A program made the position numbers and the translations under genes. Positions 1 to 8,526 of a stretch of DNA of 64,000 bases are shown piece by piece (position 1 is the stretch's first letter; each line of letters opens with the position of its first letter). The notes beneath the pieces are model-generated. The model saw nothing but the letters and a program-made list of their open reading frames with translations, was not told the DNA's origin and searched no databases. The DNA lies in contig JAMCQI010000070.1 in assembly GCA_023381515.1 (NCBI GenBank), positions 3,806 through 67,805 on the forward strand. Direction: 5' to 3'. The DNA is from Chloroflexota bacterium. GTDB taxonomy: Bacteria; Chloroflexota; Anaerolineae; UBA4142.

Positions 1-2
1 TC

Positions 3-1124
3 GCGATTTACGGGCCGATGCTCGAGAACGGCTTTGCCCTCGGCCTGGATTACGCGACCGGCGGCACGAACACGGTGGCGGGACGCCCGATTCAGGTGAT
101 CACCAAAGACACGGCGTCAAAGGTGGACGTGGGAACGCAGGTCGCCCGCGACTTGCTCGAAAAAGAGAATGTAGATATGCTCGTCGGCGTACCCAGCTCG
201 GGCGTGGCGCTGGCCGTGAACGAACTGGCCAAGCAGTACAAAAAGATCTATATCGCCCAGCCGGCAGCCGGAACTGAAATCACGGGCAAGAATTTCAACC
301 CCTACGTCTTCCGCACCTCGCGCTCGAACGACCAGGATGCGCTGGCGAGCGGGGCCGCGCTCGTCAAGTTGGGCAAGACCTTTGTCCAGATCGCGCCCGA
401 TTACGCGTTCGGCTACGGGTCCGCGCAGGGGTTCTACAACGTCGTGAAAGCGGGCGGCGGCACATTCGCCACGAACGACAGCCCCGACAAAGCCGGGGCG
501 ATCTACATCCCGCAAGACGCGAAAGATTTTACGCCCTACCTGCAAAAAGTATTGGATACGAAAGCACAGGTGCTCATCGTAACGTGGGCCGGCGCCGGTT
601 TTACGCCGCTCTTCCAGCAGATGCAGCAGCTCGGCGTCTTTAAAGCAATGACGGTCTACACCGGCATCGGGGACAACCAGACGCTCAAGACCGGGTACAC
701 CGCCGCGGTCGGCGTCAAGGGGATCAACGTCTATCACTATACGCTGCCCAATAACCCGATCAACGACTGGCTGGTCCAACACCATATAGCCAAGTACAAG
801 ACGCCGCCTGACCTCTTTACCGAAGGTGGTTTCACCGCCGCCCAGATGGTGGTCGCAGGCCTGAAGGCGACGAATGGGGATCCGAACCCGGACAAGCTGA
901 TCAAGGTCTATGAAAACAATTTCTCGTTCGACGGACCGAAGGGCAAGTACATCGTCCGTCCCTACGACCATGTCATGCTGCAGACGCTGTACATTGCCGA
1001 AGTGACGAATGTCACCGATCCCGATTTCAAGTTCCTCAAGCTCGTGAGCGAAATCGGGCCGAACGACATCAATCCGCCTTGCACGCTGGTAGGCGATTAC
1101 AAGAGTCGCTGCCCGGCGAAGTAA
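3..1124 (+). CDS. ABC transporter substrate-binding protein, Leu/Ile/Val family (5' partial)
   Basis: Extracellular binding component of a branched-chain amino-acid type ABC importer. The frame is open to the window edge (codons for A-I-Y-G-P precede the first ATG at 18), so that ATG is internal and the signal peptide lies upstream. Family features of the type I periplasmic-binding fold are visible: the GRPIQ strand, the segment around YIAQPAAGTE, the FRTSRSNDQDA stretch before the second lobe, and the FTEGGFTAAQMV hinge helix near the C-terminus. It is followed by the two ATPases and two permeases of the same system, in the usual order for such operons. The ligand cannot be read from sequence; aliphatic amino acids, amides or aromatic acids are all possible for this family. 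Confidence 0.93.
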   Translation, partial: AIYGPMLENGFALGLDYATGGTNTVAGRPIQVITKDTASKVDVGTQVARDLLEKENVDMLVGVPSSGVALAVNELAKQYKKIYIAQPAAGTEITGKNFNPYVFRTSRSNDQDALASGAALVKLGKTFVQIAPDYAFGYGSAQGFYNVVKAGGGTFATNDSPDKAGAIYIPQDAKDFTPYLQKVLDTKAQVLIVTWAGAGFTPLFQQMQQLGVFKAMTVYTGIGDNQTLKTGYTAAVGVKGINVYHYTLPNNPINDWLVQHHIAKYKTPPDLFTEGGFTAAQMVVAGLKATNGDPNPDKLIKVYENNFSFDGPKGKYIVRPYDHVMLQTLYIAEVTNVTDPDFKFLKLVSEIGPNDINPPCTLVGDYKSRCPAK

Positions 1125-1132
1125 AGGCTGAC

Positions 1133-1182
1133 GGCGGAAGGATGAAGGAGGAGCGACTCCGCTTCTCCCTCATCCTTCTGCC
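1133..1182. other. Long intergenic hairpin after the binding-protein gene
   Basis: A 23-bp stem (1133-1155 with 1160-1182) has one A/C mismatch and two G-T pairs, closing a 4-nt loop. It lies between the binding-protein stop and the first ATPase. There is no T-run, so it is unlikely to be a strong terminator. Its position fits a 3' stabiliser that lets binding protein outnumber the ATPases. The arms are built from the GGAAGGATGAAGG repeat seen elsewhere in the window. Confidence 0.7.
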
Positions 1183-1199
1183 TACCTCGCATCAAGCCC

Positions 1200-1961
1200 A
1201 TGGATGATTCGATTATTCTAGAGGCGCAGCATCTACGCAAGCATTTCGGCGCTCTCGTCGCGGTGCAAGATGTTTCCCTGACCGTGCGCGCGGGGTCGCT
1301 GCATTCGATTATCGGGCCGAACGGCGCGGGCAAAACGACGCTCTTTAACCTCCTGAGCGGCGCCCTCAAGCCTACATCGGGGCATGTGATCTACCGGGGC
1401 CGGGATATCACCTCTCTGCCGCCGCATCGGATCGCGCATCTCGGCATCGGCCGCTCGTTCCAGATCACCAACGTCTTTCCCAATCTCAGCGTGTTTGAGA
1501 ATGTCCGCCTGGCCGCCCAGGCGATGGGGCGTGACAATTTGAATCTCTTGATCGCGGCGTCCCACTTGCACCGGCTGAACGAGCACGCGGGACAAGTGCT
1601 CGAACTCGTGGGATTGCAGGATAAAGCGGCTGCGCTCGCGAGCACCCTCCCGCACGGCGACAAGCGAAAACTCGAGATTGGCATTTTGCTCGCCTCCGAC
1701 CCTCAAGTCCTCCTGCTCGACGAGCCGACGGCCGGCATGGCATCGGAACAGGTGCCCCAGCTCATGGCGCTCATCGCCCAAATCCGGCAGGGCGGAAAGA
1801 AAACCATCCTCCTCGTCGAGCACAACATGGACCTCGTGATGAACGTATCGGATATGATCACCGTCATGCATTATGGCAGCGTCTTGGCGGAAGGGGTACC
1901 GGCGCGGATCGCAGCGAATCAACAGGTGCAGCAAGCGTACCTCGGCGAGCTGTATCATTAG
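1200..1961 (+). CDS. livG: Branched-chain amino-acid ABC transporter ATP-binding protein (LivG type)
   Basis: Cytoplasmic ATPase that powers the importer. Walker A is GPNGAGKT at about residues 39-46. The signature is LPHGDKRKLEIG at about 155-165, the LivG-style variant of LSGGQ. Walker B LLLDEPTAGM and the switch histidine in LLVEHNMD follow. Its 253 residues match the family's usual length. The start ATG at 1200 has no clear Shine-Dalgarno; the hairpin-rich spacer precedes it. The gene is followed after 119 nt by the second ATPase, and with livF, livH and livM completes a high-affinity uptake system. Confidence 0.93.
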   Translation: MDDSIILEAQHLRKHFGALVAVQDVSLTVRAGSLHSIIGPNGAGKTTLFNLLSGALKPTSGHVIYRGRDITSLPPHRIAHLGIGRSFQITNVFPNLSVFENVRLAAQAMGRDNLNLLIAASHLHRLNEHAGQVLELVGLQDKAAALASTLPHGDKRKLEIGILLASDPQVLLLDEPTAGMASEQVPQLMALIAQIRQGGKKTILLVEHNMDLVMNVSDMITVMHYGSVLAEGVPARIAANQQVQQAYLGELYH

Positions 1962-2080
1962 GGTGAGTCTGCAAACACAGGCTGCGTTGCGGACCGTCTG
2001 GGGCCGTGAATCTCCGCTCGTCCCAGCAGCGGCCCTGGCGAAGGTTTGCAAACTCAAAAAGTGAAACTCGGGATGGCGTG

Positions 2081-2878
2081 ATGGCCAATATTCTTCAGGT
2101 AGATGCGATCCAGACTTTTATCGGCCTCTTTCATATCCTGGAAGGCGTCACGCTCGCCGTGCCCGAGGGAAGCATCACGGCGCTCTTGGGACGCAACGGC
2201 GCAGGTAAGACCACGACGCTGAAATCGATTTTGGGGCTCACGCCCCCGCGCGAAGGGAGCATCGTCTTTGCGGGCATGGACCTGCGTGGGCGCCGCTCCT
2301 ATGACATTGCCGCGCTGGGGATCGGCTATGTGCCCGAACACCGGGCCATCTTTCGCGACCTGACGGTCGAGGAGAACCTGAAAATCGCCGAGCGCCGCAA
2401 GAACGACCTGGCCCGGCGCTCCGACATGATTTTCACTCTCTTTCCGGATCTCAAACGGCTGATCAAATTGCACGGCGGCCAACTATCAGGAGGACAGCAG
2501 CAGATGCTCGCCATCGCCCGGGCGCTCGTCCCGGAGAATCGCCTCCTCCTCATCGACGAGCCGAGCGAGGGCCTCGCCCCCGTCCTCATTGAGCAGCTGA
2601 TCGTTTCGATTCGTTCCCTGAGCTCCCATACCACCGTGTTGCTCGTCGAGCAAAATTTTCGCATGGCGAGCCAACTCGCCGACCGCTATTATTTGATTGA
2701 CGATGGTCGCACGGTCAAGCAGGGTGCCATGTCCGACTTGATCGACGACCGCGCCACCGTCCAGCGCTACCTGGGAGCGGCCGCCGCGGCGCCTCTCTCC
2801 GCGGCCAAGGGCAAGATCGCCGGAGAACCCGTGGAACCTGCGGGACGCGGCCTTGGCGAGGAGATGAGCCGGAAATGA
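2081..2878 (+). CDS. livF: Branched-chain amino-acid ABC transporter ATP-binding protein (LivF type)
   Basis: Second ATPase of the importer, 265 residues. Walker A GRNGAGKT is at about residues 37-44, the signature LSGGQQQML near 135 and Walker B LLIDEPSEGL near 160, the last typical of LivF. The longer open frame begins at 2006, but homology begins at the ATG at 2081 (M-A-N-I-L-Q-V), so that start is used. The C-terminus carries about 25 extra Ala/Gly/Glu-rich residues. Its stop overlaps the start of livH by 4 nt (ATGA), showing translational coupling. Confidence 0.92.
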   Translation: MANILQVDAIQTFIGLFHILEGVTLAVPEGSITALLGRNGAGKTTTLKSILGLTPPREGSIVFAGMDLRGRRSYDIAALGIGYVPEHRAIFRDLTVEENLKIAERRKNDLARRSDMIFTLFPDLKRLIKLHGGQLSGGQQQMLAIARALVPENRLLLIDEPSEGLAPVLIEQLIVSIRSLSSHTTVLLVEQNFRMASQLADRYYLIDDGRTVKQGAMSDLIDDRATVQRYLGAAAAAPLSAAKGKIAGEPVEPAGRGLGEEMSRK

Positions 2879-4371
2879 CCATCCTGGATTTTGTAAAGCG
2901 CAACCGCACTCTCCTTGTTTCGCTCCTCATCATCCTGCTCGCCATTGTGGCCGCGGGGAGCGGGATGAGCGGCCCGACGGCCGTCAGCGTCCTCCTCTCG
3001 GGAGTCACTCTCGGTGCGCTGTACTTTCTAGTCGCCTCGGGTCTATCGCTCATTTTCGGGTTGATGGAGGTGCTGAATTTCGCGCACGGTTCCTTCTTTA
3101 TGCTCGGCGCGTACATGGGTTGGACCTTTTACACGAACCCGCGTCTGCTCTTGAACACGGCGCCTTTGCTGCTGGCTGTGGGCGCCGCGCTCGTACTGCA
3201 GGGGACAATGCCCCGCCGCTTGGCGCTGCCCCGGGCGGCGCGCTGGGCGGCCCTGCTCATCGCCGGGGCGATTCTCGTCCTCGGCCTGCGCGATTTTCCC
3301 TTGGACAAACTCGTCGCCATGGGCATGTCGATGACGGGCAAGGTCATACCGACCGCGGAGGCGGAGGAACCGATTTCCGCGATGCTGATACGCGTGGGGC
3401 TCTTTTTCCTCGCGGGGCTCGTTGCCGATCTGGCGCTCGGGGCACGCGGGCCGGAAGAGACCTTCCGTGCTTCTCACCGCCGGACGGTCGCCGTCTTTGT
3501 GGCGCTCGTCGTCGCCGCGCTCGGGCTCCTCTTCCTGCGAGATGTGGGCGAGCAATTCATCCTCCATCTGGAGAGCAATTTGCGCTTTGTCCTCGCGCTC
3601 GCGTTCGGCGCGGCGGCAGGCGCGCTTCTCGGTGCATTGATGGAATGGGGTCTCATTCGGCCGCTGTATGCGCGGCCGATTTACCAAATCCTGTTGACGT
3701 TGGGGTTGGTATTTGTCTTTGACCAGGTGGTGCGCCTCGTCTGGGGACCGGCGGGCGCGTTCATGGAGATTCCCAGCCTTTTTAGCTCGCAGGCTCCGGA
3801 CTGCCCCTCTCCGAATCTTCTGGCCTGGTTCTCCCAGCACTGTGATTCGCTGATGATCATGGGACGGGCCTTTCCGAGCTACCGCCTGTTTATCATCGCC
3901 GTTGGCATCGTGATGATTGTGGCCATTATGGTTCTCTTGCAGCGGTCACGGCTCGGCATGATTATCCGCGCGGGCGTCCAGGACAGTGAAATGGTCGAAG
4001 CGCTGGGCATCAACGTCCGGCGCGTGTTCACAATTGTCTTCGCCGTCGGCGCGGGACTCGCGGGCCTGGGCGGCGTGGTCGCGGCGCCTTTCCTCGGCGT
4101 CTACCCGGACATGGCGATGGAGTTCCTTCTCCAGGCCTTCATCGTGGTCGTCATCGGAGGGCTGGGGAGCATTCCTGGCGCGGCGGTCGGCGCCCTATTA
4201 GTGGGACTCGCCCGCGCGTACGGCGACCATCTCGTGCTCGCCGGCATTCAACTCCCCTGGATGGCACAGGCCGCCTCGGGGTCGCCTGCGATTGCCCGCG
4301 CTTCGACCGTCCTGATCATGGCGATCGTATTGTTCTTAAAGCCGACCGGTATTTTTGGCGAGAAAGAGTAG
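2875..4371 (+). CDS. livH: Branched-chain amino-acid ABC transporter permease, LivH type, with large insertion
   Basis: Inner-membrane permease. The N-terminal helices (residues about 10-80, ending NFAHGSFFMLGAYMG) and the C-terminal half (from about 250, GALMEWGLIRPLY through GGLGSIPGAAVGALLVG) are classical LivH. At 498 residues it is about 200 longer than usual. The excess sits at roughly residues 85-245 and contains several additional hydrophobic segments with Arg-rich connectors (RRLALPRAARW, SHRRTVAVFVALV). The reading frame is intact and codon use resembles its neighbours, so the insertion looks genuine. It overlaps livF by 4 nt and precedes livM by about 43 nt. Confidence 0.9.
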   Translation: MTILDFVKRNRTLLVSLLIILLAIVAAGSGMSGPTAVSVLLSGVTLGALYFLVASGLSLIFGLMEVLNFAHGSFFMLGAYMGWTFYTNPRLLLNTAPLLLAVGAALVLQGTMPRRLALPRAARWAALLIAGAILVLGLRDFPLDKLVAMGMSMTGKVIPTAEAEEPISAMLIRVGLFFLAGLVADLALGARGPEETFRASHRRTVAVFVALVVAALGLLFLRDVGEQFILHLESNLRFVLALAFGAAAGALLGALMEWGLIRPLYARPIYQILLTLGLVFVFDQVVRLVWGPAGAFMEIPSLFSSQAPDCPSPNLLAWFSQHCDSLMIMGRAFPSYRLFIIAVGIVMIVAIMVLLQRSRLGMIIRAGVQDSEMVEALGINVRRVFTIVFAVGAGLAGLGGVVAAPFLGVYPDMAMEFLLQAFIVVVIGGLGSIPGAAVGALLVGLARAYGDHLVLAGIQLPWMAQAASGSPAIARASTVLIMAIVLFLKPTGIFGEKE

Positions 4372-4414
4372 CAGTCTTGGCGGGTCGACTCTGCCCGCTG
4401 GGACAGGACATGCC

Positions 4415-5491
4415 ATGAAGCAATCCATTTTATCTGGCGTTCTGAAGAACGTGCGGAACAACCTGGGGTCGCTCGTTCTCCTCGCCGCGTTGATCCTCTT
4501 TCCTTTTGCCCTGATGCTGTGGACCGGCGAGCCTTTGAACAAGGGGCTGCCGCTCTTTGCGCAAGGATTGATGGTGCAGGTGTATATCCTCGCGGTCTTT
4601 GCGCTCAGTTACGATATCCTGATGGGGCACACCGGCATCCTTTCGTTCGGGCATGCGCTCTTTTTCGGCACGGGAGCCTATACGCTCGGAATTCTGGTGA
4701 AATACGGTCAGTGGACGATTCCCGCGGCCTTCGGCGCGGTCGTCGTGATCGCCGCCGTCGAAAGCCTGGTCATCGGCGTGCTCTCTCTCCGCGTGCATGG
4801 CGTCTATTTCGCCATGGTCACGCTCGCCTTTGCCACCGTCGCTTTTATCCTCGTCGGGGCAACCGATTTTCGCCAATGGACGGGAGCGGAGGATGGACTG
4901 CACGGCATCCCCGTCCCCGACGCGCTCAACCCCACGGTCCATCGCCTGGAATTCTATTACCTCACGCTCGCGTTCGCGGTGGCGGTGTATCTTTTGGTCA
5001 AACGTTTCGTCGATTCCCCTTCGGGTCATGTCTGGGCGGCGATCCGGGAGAACGAACCGCGGGCAGTTTCCATCGGCTATAACACGCTGGTGTTCAAGGT
5101 CCAGGCGACGATGGTATCGGGTATACTCGCCGCGCTCGCGGGCTCGTTCGACGCCATCTGGAATTTAGGCGCGACGCCGCTCTCGATGGATGTGGGGACG
5201 ACGATCAATGCTCTGCTGATGACGATCATCGGCGGGTCGGGGACGCTCATCGGGCCGATGGTAGGCGCGGGGGTCCTGCAACTATTGGGTTATGCTCTGA
5301 ATACGTGGCTGGGCTCGATCTGGCAGTTGGTCTTTGGGGTTATCTATGTGCTGCTCGTCCTCTTTTTGCCCTATGGACTGGTCGGGACCTGGCGGGCGCG
5401 CCGTCTCTCCTGGCAGGCGTCGTGGAATGCGCGATTGGCCGAGTGGTCCGCGCTGGTCGGGCGCAAGCCGAAAAAAGGGAGCGTGGGGTAG
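4415..5491 (+). CDS. livM: Branched-chain amino-acid ABC transporter permease, LivM type
   Basis: Second permease subunit, 358 residues with about eight to ten hydrophobic segments. Family signatures include GHTGILSFGHALFFGTGAY after the second helix, the EAA-loop region with RENEPRAVSIGYN, and TTINALLMTIIGGSGTLIGP near the C-terminus. An upstream in-frame start at 4355 would overlap livH by 17 nt. The ATG at 4415 lies 6 nt after a GGACAGGA ribosome-binding sequence and is preferred. This is the last gene of the uptake operon. Confidence 0.92.
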   Translation: MKQSILSGVLKNVRNNLGSLVLLAALILFPFALMLWTGEPLNKGLPLFAQGLMVQVYILAVFALSYDILMGHTGILSFGHALFFGTGAYTLGILVKYGQWTIPAAFGAVVVIAAVESLVIGVLSLRVHGVYFAMVTLAFATVAFILVGATDFRQWTGAEDGLHGIPVPDALNPTVHRLEFYYLTLAFAVAVYLLVKRFVDSPSGHVWAAIRENEPRAVSIGYNTLVFKVQATMVSGILAALAGSFDAIWNLGATPLSMDVGTTINALLMTIIGGSGTLIGPMVGAGVLQLLGYALNTWLGSIWQLVFGVIYVLLVLFLPYGLVGTWRARRLSWQASWNARLAEWSALVGRKPKKGSVG

Positions 5492-5521
5492 TTGGATAGT
5501 TCGATAGTCAGGTAGCCGGAT
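5488..5521. repeat. Short tandem TAGTTGGATAG-type repeat
   Basis: Degenerate 9-10 bp units (TAGTTGGATAG, TTCGATAG, TCAGGTAG) start at the livM stop codon. The reverse complement (CTATCCAACTA) recurs at the nuoF/hoxU junction (31991-32019) and inside hdrA (33765-33815), so this is a dispersed short-repeat family. Confidence 0.6.
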
Positions 5522-5556
5522 CGTCAGGATGAGAGGTGGAGAGTGATGCAAAAAGG

Positions 5557-5580
5557 GGGGCGCCCACACAGGGGTGCCCC
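5557..5580 (-). terminator. Intrinsic terminator of the ABC-2 exporter operon
   Basis: Stem GGGGCGCCC / GGGTGCCCC (one G-T pair) with loop ACACA, flanked on the left by five A residues that become a T-run on the minus strand. It lies 40 nt beyond the stop of the minus-strand permease. It may also stop livM transcription from the other side, with a weaker tail. Confidence 0.75.
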
Positions 5581-5619
5581 TTCGGTTTGATGAGATCAAC
5601 CGCTTGTGCGGAGTCGGAC

Positions 5620-6417
5620 CTAATCTTGCTTGCCAAAAAGCCACACCGCCGGGACGAGAAACATAGAGCCCAAGACCAACATCACCACGACATCCGTCGC
5701 AATAGGATACAGGCTGAGCGCACGCAGCACGTCCTGCGGCACACTCTCGCTCAGCGCGACCTGGCGCAAGGGGTCCACCCCGTACGTCACCGGATCGACC
5801 TTAGCGAGCAACGACATCCACAGCGGCACACCCCGCAGCGGAAAAAGGGCGCCCGACAGAAAGAACATCGGCATCAGCAGGAACTGCATGATCATCTGGA
5901 ACCCTTCCATCGTCTGCTGGCGCGCCGCCACCACGATGCCGAACGACGTCATGACTGCCGCCAGCAACAGCATCAGTCCGATCAGGACGACGATCTGCGA
6001 CAGCGACAGCGTCACGCCGACGAAGGGGGCCAGGATGAGCACGATCAGCGCCTGGAACATGGCGACAGTACTGCCCCCCGCCACCTTGCCCAGCGCCACC
6101 GCCGTGCGCGAGACCGGTGCGACCGTCACTTCCTTGAGAAAACCGAACTCGCGGTCCCACACGATGGAGACGGCGGAAAAGATCGCCGTGAACAGCACCG
6201 TCATCCCCAGAATCCCCGGAAACATAAACTGGATAAAGTTCAGGTTCCCGCCGCCCAGCCCCGACATGACGGGCGCGAGCCCGCTCCCAAAGACGAACAA
6301 GAACAGCAGCGGCTGCGCGAGCGAGGTTGCCACCCGCGTCCGGTCTCGCACAAAACGGAGCACATCCCGGTACCAAACAGTATAAATCCCCATGAGATCA
6401 CGTCTGAGTGAGTCCAC
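5620..6417 (-). CDS. ABC-2 type transporter permease (DrrB-like)
   Basis: Integral-membrane subunit of an ABC exporter, 265 residues, with about six hydrophobic segments and the ABC-2 hallmarks MFPGILGMTVLFTAIFSAV and MQFLLMPMFFLSGALFPL. The start is a GTG at 6417, 8 nt after AAGAAGG. The gene follows its ATPase partner by 20 nt on the same strand, so the two form a transcription unit. Such DrrAB-like pairs export lipids, drugs, antibiotics or glycolipids; the cargo cannot be inferred here. Confidence 0.9.
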   Translation of the reverse strand: MDSLRRDLMGIYTVWYRDVLRFVRDRTRVATSLAQPLLFLFVFGSGLAPVMSGLGGGNLNFIQFMFPGILGMTVLFTAIFSAVSIVWDREFGFLKEVTVAPVSRTAVALGKVAGGSTVAMFQALIVLILAPFVGVTLSLSQIVVLIGLMLLLAAVMTSFGIVVAARQQTMEGFQMIMQFLLMPMFFLSGALFPLRGVPLWMSLLAKVDPVTYGVDPLRQVALSESVPQDVLRALSLYPIATDVVVMLVLGSMFLVPAVWLFGKQD

Positions 6418-6437
6418 TTGATTTGCCTTCTTTCACC

Positions 6438-7496
6438 TTAACGCCGCCACATGCGAGCCCGCGCCCGCAGTTGGTCTTTGGCTCCCGCGTCTTCCTCCCG
6501 GATGGCGCGCCCGGTCAATTTGATGAACACATCCTCCAGCGTCGGCCGGCGCAAGTTGACGCTTTGCACCCCCACCGGCTCGCCCGTGTCGGCCAGCACT
6601 TGCATCATCTGCGGGATGAAGCGGTCGCCCTGCCTCACCTCGACGACCACCTCCCCCTCGGGGCCGAGCCGGGCCTCCACCCCCTCGTGGGTCCGAAGCT
6701 TTTCGACCGCCCGGCGGTTATCGGTCGTCTGCACGGTAATAATATCGCCGCCCACGAGGCCTTTGAGTGCATCGGGGGTGTTGAGCGCAACGATCTCCCC
6801 GTGGTCCATGACGGCGACGCGGTCGCAGTTCTCCGCCTCGTCCATATAGTGTGTCGTCATGAACACCGTCACCCCTTGCTGGTCCCGCAGCTTGAACACA
6901 TACTCCCAGATATACCGCCGCGTTTGTGGGTCGAGGCCCACGGTCGGCTCGTCGAGAAAGAGCACCTTGGGGTGATGCAGCAGCCCGCGCGCAATCTCCA
7001 GCCGCCGCTTCATCCCACCCGAATAATTGCGCACGATCTCGTTCGCCTTGTCGGTGAGTTCGACCATCGCGAGCAGCTCGTCGGCGCGCGCTTTGAAGAG
7101 CTGGCCGGGGACGGCATAGAGCATGGCGTGGAACTTGAGATTCTCAAGCCCGGTGAGCCGGTCGTCCAGGCTGGGGTCCTGGAAAATGACGCCGATGGAT
7201 TGGCGCACGGCGTTAGGCTGGGTCGCGACGTTAAAGCCGTTCACGAAGGCGGTCCCACTCGTCGGGCGCAATTGGGTGACCAGCATATTGATCGTGGTCG
7301 ATTTCCCTGCCCCGTTCGGTCCTAGAAAAGCAAAGACCTCGCCGGGCTTGACCTCGAACGAGATTCCCTTGACCGCGGTGAAATTGCCAAATTTCCGGAC
7401 GAGGTCATTGACCTGAATCGCATTCTTCTGCCCGCCGGCATTCGGCTCCGCGGACAGTACCTCTATCCCCGACACGTTCGACTTTGGATAAACCAT
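6438..7496 (-). CDS. ABC exporter ATP-binding protein (DrrA-like)
   Basis: ATPase of the exporter, 352 residues. Walker A GPNGAGKST is near residue 60, signature YSGGMKRRLEIARG near 160 and Walker B VLFLDEPTVGLDP near 180. A C-terminal extension of about 100 residues ends LRRPTLEDVFIKLTGRAI, as in the DrrA/CcmA-like families. A longer frame starts at 7529, but GGAAGGAG stands 6 nt before the ATG at 7496, which decides the start. The N-terminal 25 residues before the ABC core are polar and unusual. It partners the permease downstream. Confidence 0.92.
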   Translation of the reverse strand: MVYPKSNVSGIEVLSAEPNAGGQKNAIQVNDLVRKFGNFTAVKGISFEVKPGEVFAFLGPNGAGKSTTINMLVTQLRPTSGTAFVNGFNVATQPNAVRQSIGVIFQDPSLDDRLTGLENLKFHAMLYAVPGQLFKARADELLAMVELTDKANEIVRNYSGGMKRRLEIARGLLHHPKVLFLDEPTVGLDPQTRRYIWEYVFKLRDQQGVTVFMTTHYMDEAENCDRVAVMDHGEIVALNTPDALKGLVGGDIITVQTTDNRRAVEKLRTHEGVEARLGPEGEVVVEVRQGDRFIPQMMQVLADTGEPVGVQSVNLRRPTLEDVFIKLTGRAIREEDAGAKDQLRARARMWRR

Positions 7497-7559
7497 TCTG
7501 TACTCCTTCCACTGCAACTGGCGTGGCACTCTACAAGACGATACTCTTTCCTGGCGGGT

Positions 7560-7982
7560 TTATTCCGGCTTGTTGACTGAGCGTCCCGTGGGTACCCAAG
7601 CATCAGCAACGGGGTTAATCCCCCAACTCACGATCCGCTTTGGCGTGATACGGAACATCGCCGAGTCAAATCCCGCAACAACGGTCTCACCGCCGGCCAT
7701 GAGCCTCTCGGCTTGACCGCGAATCTCGATCCCGCGCACTTTCCAAGGGTTCAACGACGCAACGTCGTCGACGACCACCGCCACGCGCGGATTCTGCTGA
7801 ACATCGCGCCATTTCTTGCGCTGAGCGAAATCGTGACCGCCGATGTCAATCGTATCGGCGCCCGGGTTATAGCGGAAACCCACCGGCACGACATGCGGTT
7901 GCCCGTCCGGGCCTACCGTGGCGATGCGCGCCAATCGCTGACTTTGGAGGTAGTTAATTTCTTCGGGTGTGAACACGCTCAT
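7560..7982 (-). CDS. PPOX-class, probably F420-dependent, oxidoreductase
   Basis: Small split-barrel flavin/deazaflavin protein of 140 residues. The N-terminus (EEINYLQSQRLARIATVGPDG) and the core segments PHVVPVGFRYNP and DVQQNPRVAVVVDDV match the PPOX-class F420-dependent group that acts on small-molecule substrates. AGGAGAGGA precedes the ATG. It lies 94 nt downstream of the DDN-like gene on the same strand, so it may share the MarR-controlled transcript. FMN instead of F420 as cofactor cannot be excluded without a search. Confidence 0.82.
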   Translation of the reverse strand: MSVFTPEEINYLQSQRLARIATVGPDGQPHVVPVGFRYNPGADTIDIGGHDFAQRKKWRDVQQNPRVAVVVDDVASLNPWKVRGIEIRGQAERLMAGGETVVAGFDSAMFRITPKRIVSWGINPVADAWVPTGRSVNKPE

Positions 7983-8076
7983 GCTATCCTCTCCTGATTG
8001 CTAACGTGGCCCAACTCCGCCTCGGGATGAAGGGCAACCAACGGAATCTCAGCGGAAACAGAGAGACCACTTGATT

Positions 8077-8496
8077 CTATACTTTACGCGGTCGCAGTTC
8101 AATCACCGGAATCTTGCGGGTGGTCTTCTCCTGGTACTCACGGAACTGCGGATATTGCCCTGCCCATCTGGCGTAGATTTGGTCCCGCGCCTCGCCGGCG
8201 ATCGGCATGGCGATGGCATTGAATTTTTCATCCCCCAGTTCGACGGTGGCCTCAGGATGGGCGAGCAGATTGTGATACCAGTCGGGATGGGTGGGTGCGC
8301 CTGCTTTGGAGGCGAAGATATACAGATGGTCGCCCTCGCGCAGGTACATCACTGGGTTCGTGCGGGGTTGACCGCTCCTGGCACCGATCGTCGTGAGCAA
8401 CAGTAAGGGGCGGCCTTCCCACACGCCGCCGACCCTGCCCTTGTTCGCTCGAAACTCTTCAATCGTCCGGCGATTCCTATCATTCACGTCCTGCAT
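8077..8496 (-). CDS. Deazaflavin-dependent nitroreductase family protein (DDN-like)
   Basis: A 139-residue split-barrel oxidoreductase. LLLTTIGARSGQPRTNPVMYL and the segment around APTHPDWYHNLLAHPEATVELG are the signature of the actinobacterial/Chloroflexi DDN family, which uses reduced F420 on quinones or nitroaromatics. GGAGGG is 7 nt before the ATG. It begins 30 nt after the marR stop, so the two are cotranscribed from the promoter at 9094-9122. The pairing suggests a drug- or quinone-stress response; the substrate is unknown. Confidence 0.88.
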   Translation of the reverse strand: MQDVNDRNRRTIEEFRANKGRVGGVWEGRPLLLLTTIGARSGQPRTNPVMYLREGDHLYIFASKAGAPTHPDWYHNLLAHPEATVELGDEKFNAIAMPIAGEARDQIYARWAGQYPQFREYQEKTTRKIPVIELRPRKV

Positions 8497-8526
8497 GGGT
8501 TTTCCCTCCTCAAGGGGAATTTCTGT

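Noticed and set aside
5536..6411. 291-codon plus-strand open frame
   Set aside because: Antisense to the ABC-2 permease, which has a clear membrane-protein sequence. Histidine- and arginine-rich composition is typical of a shadow.
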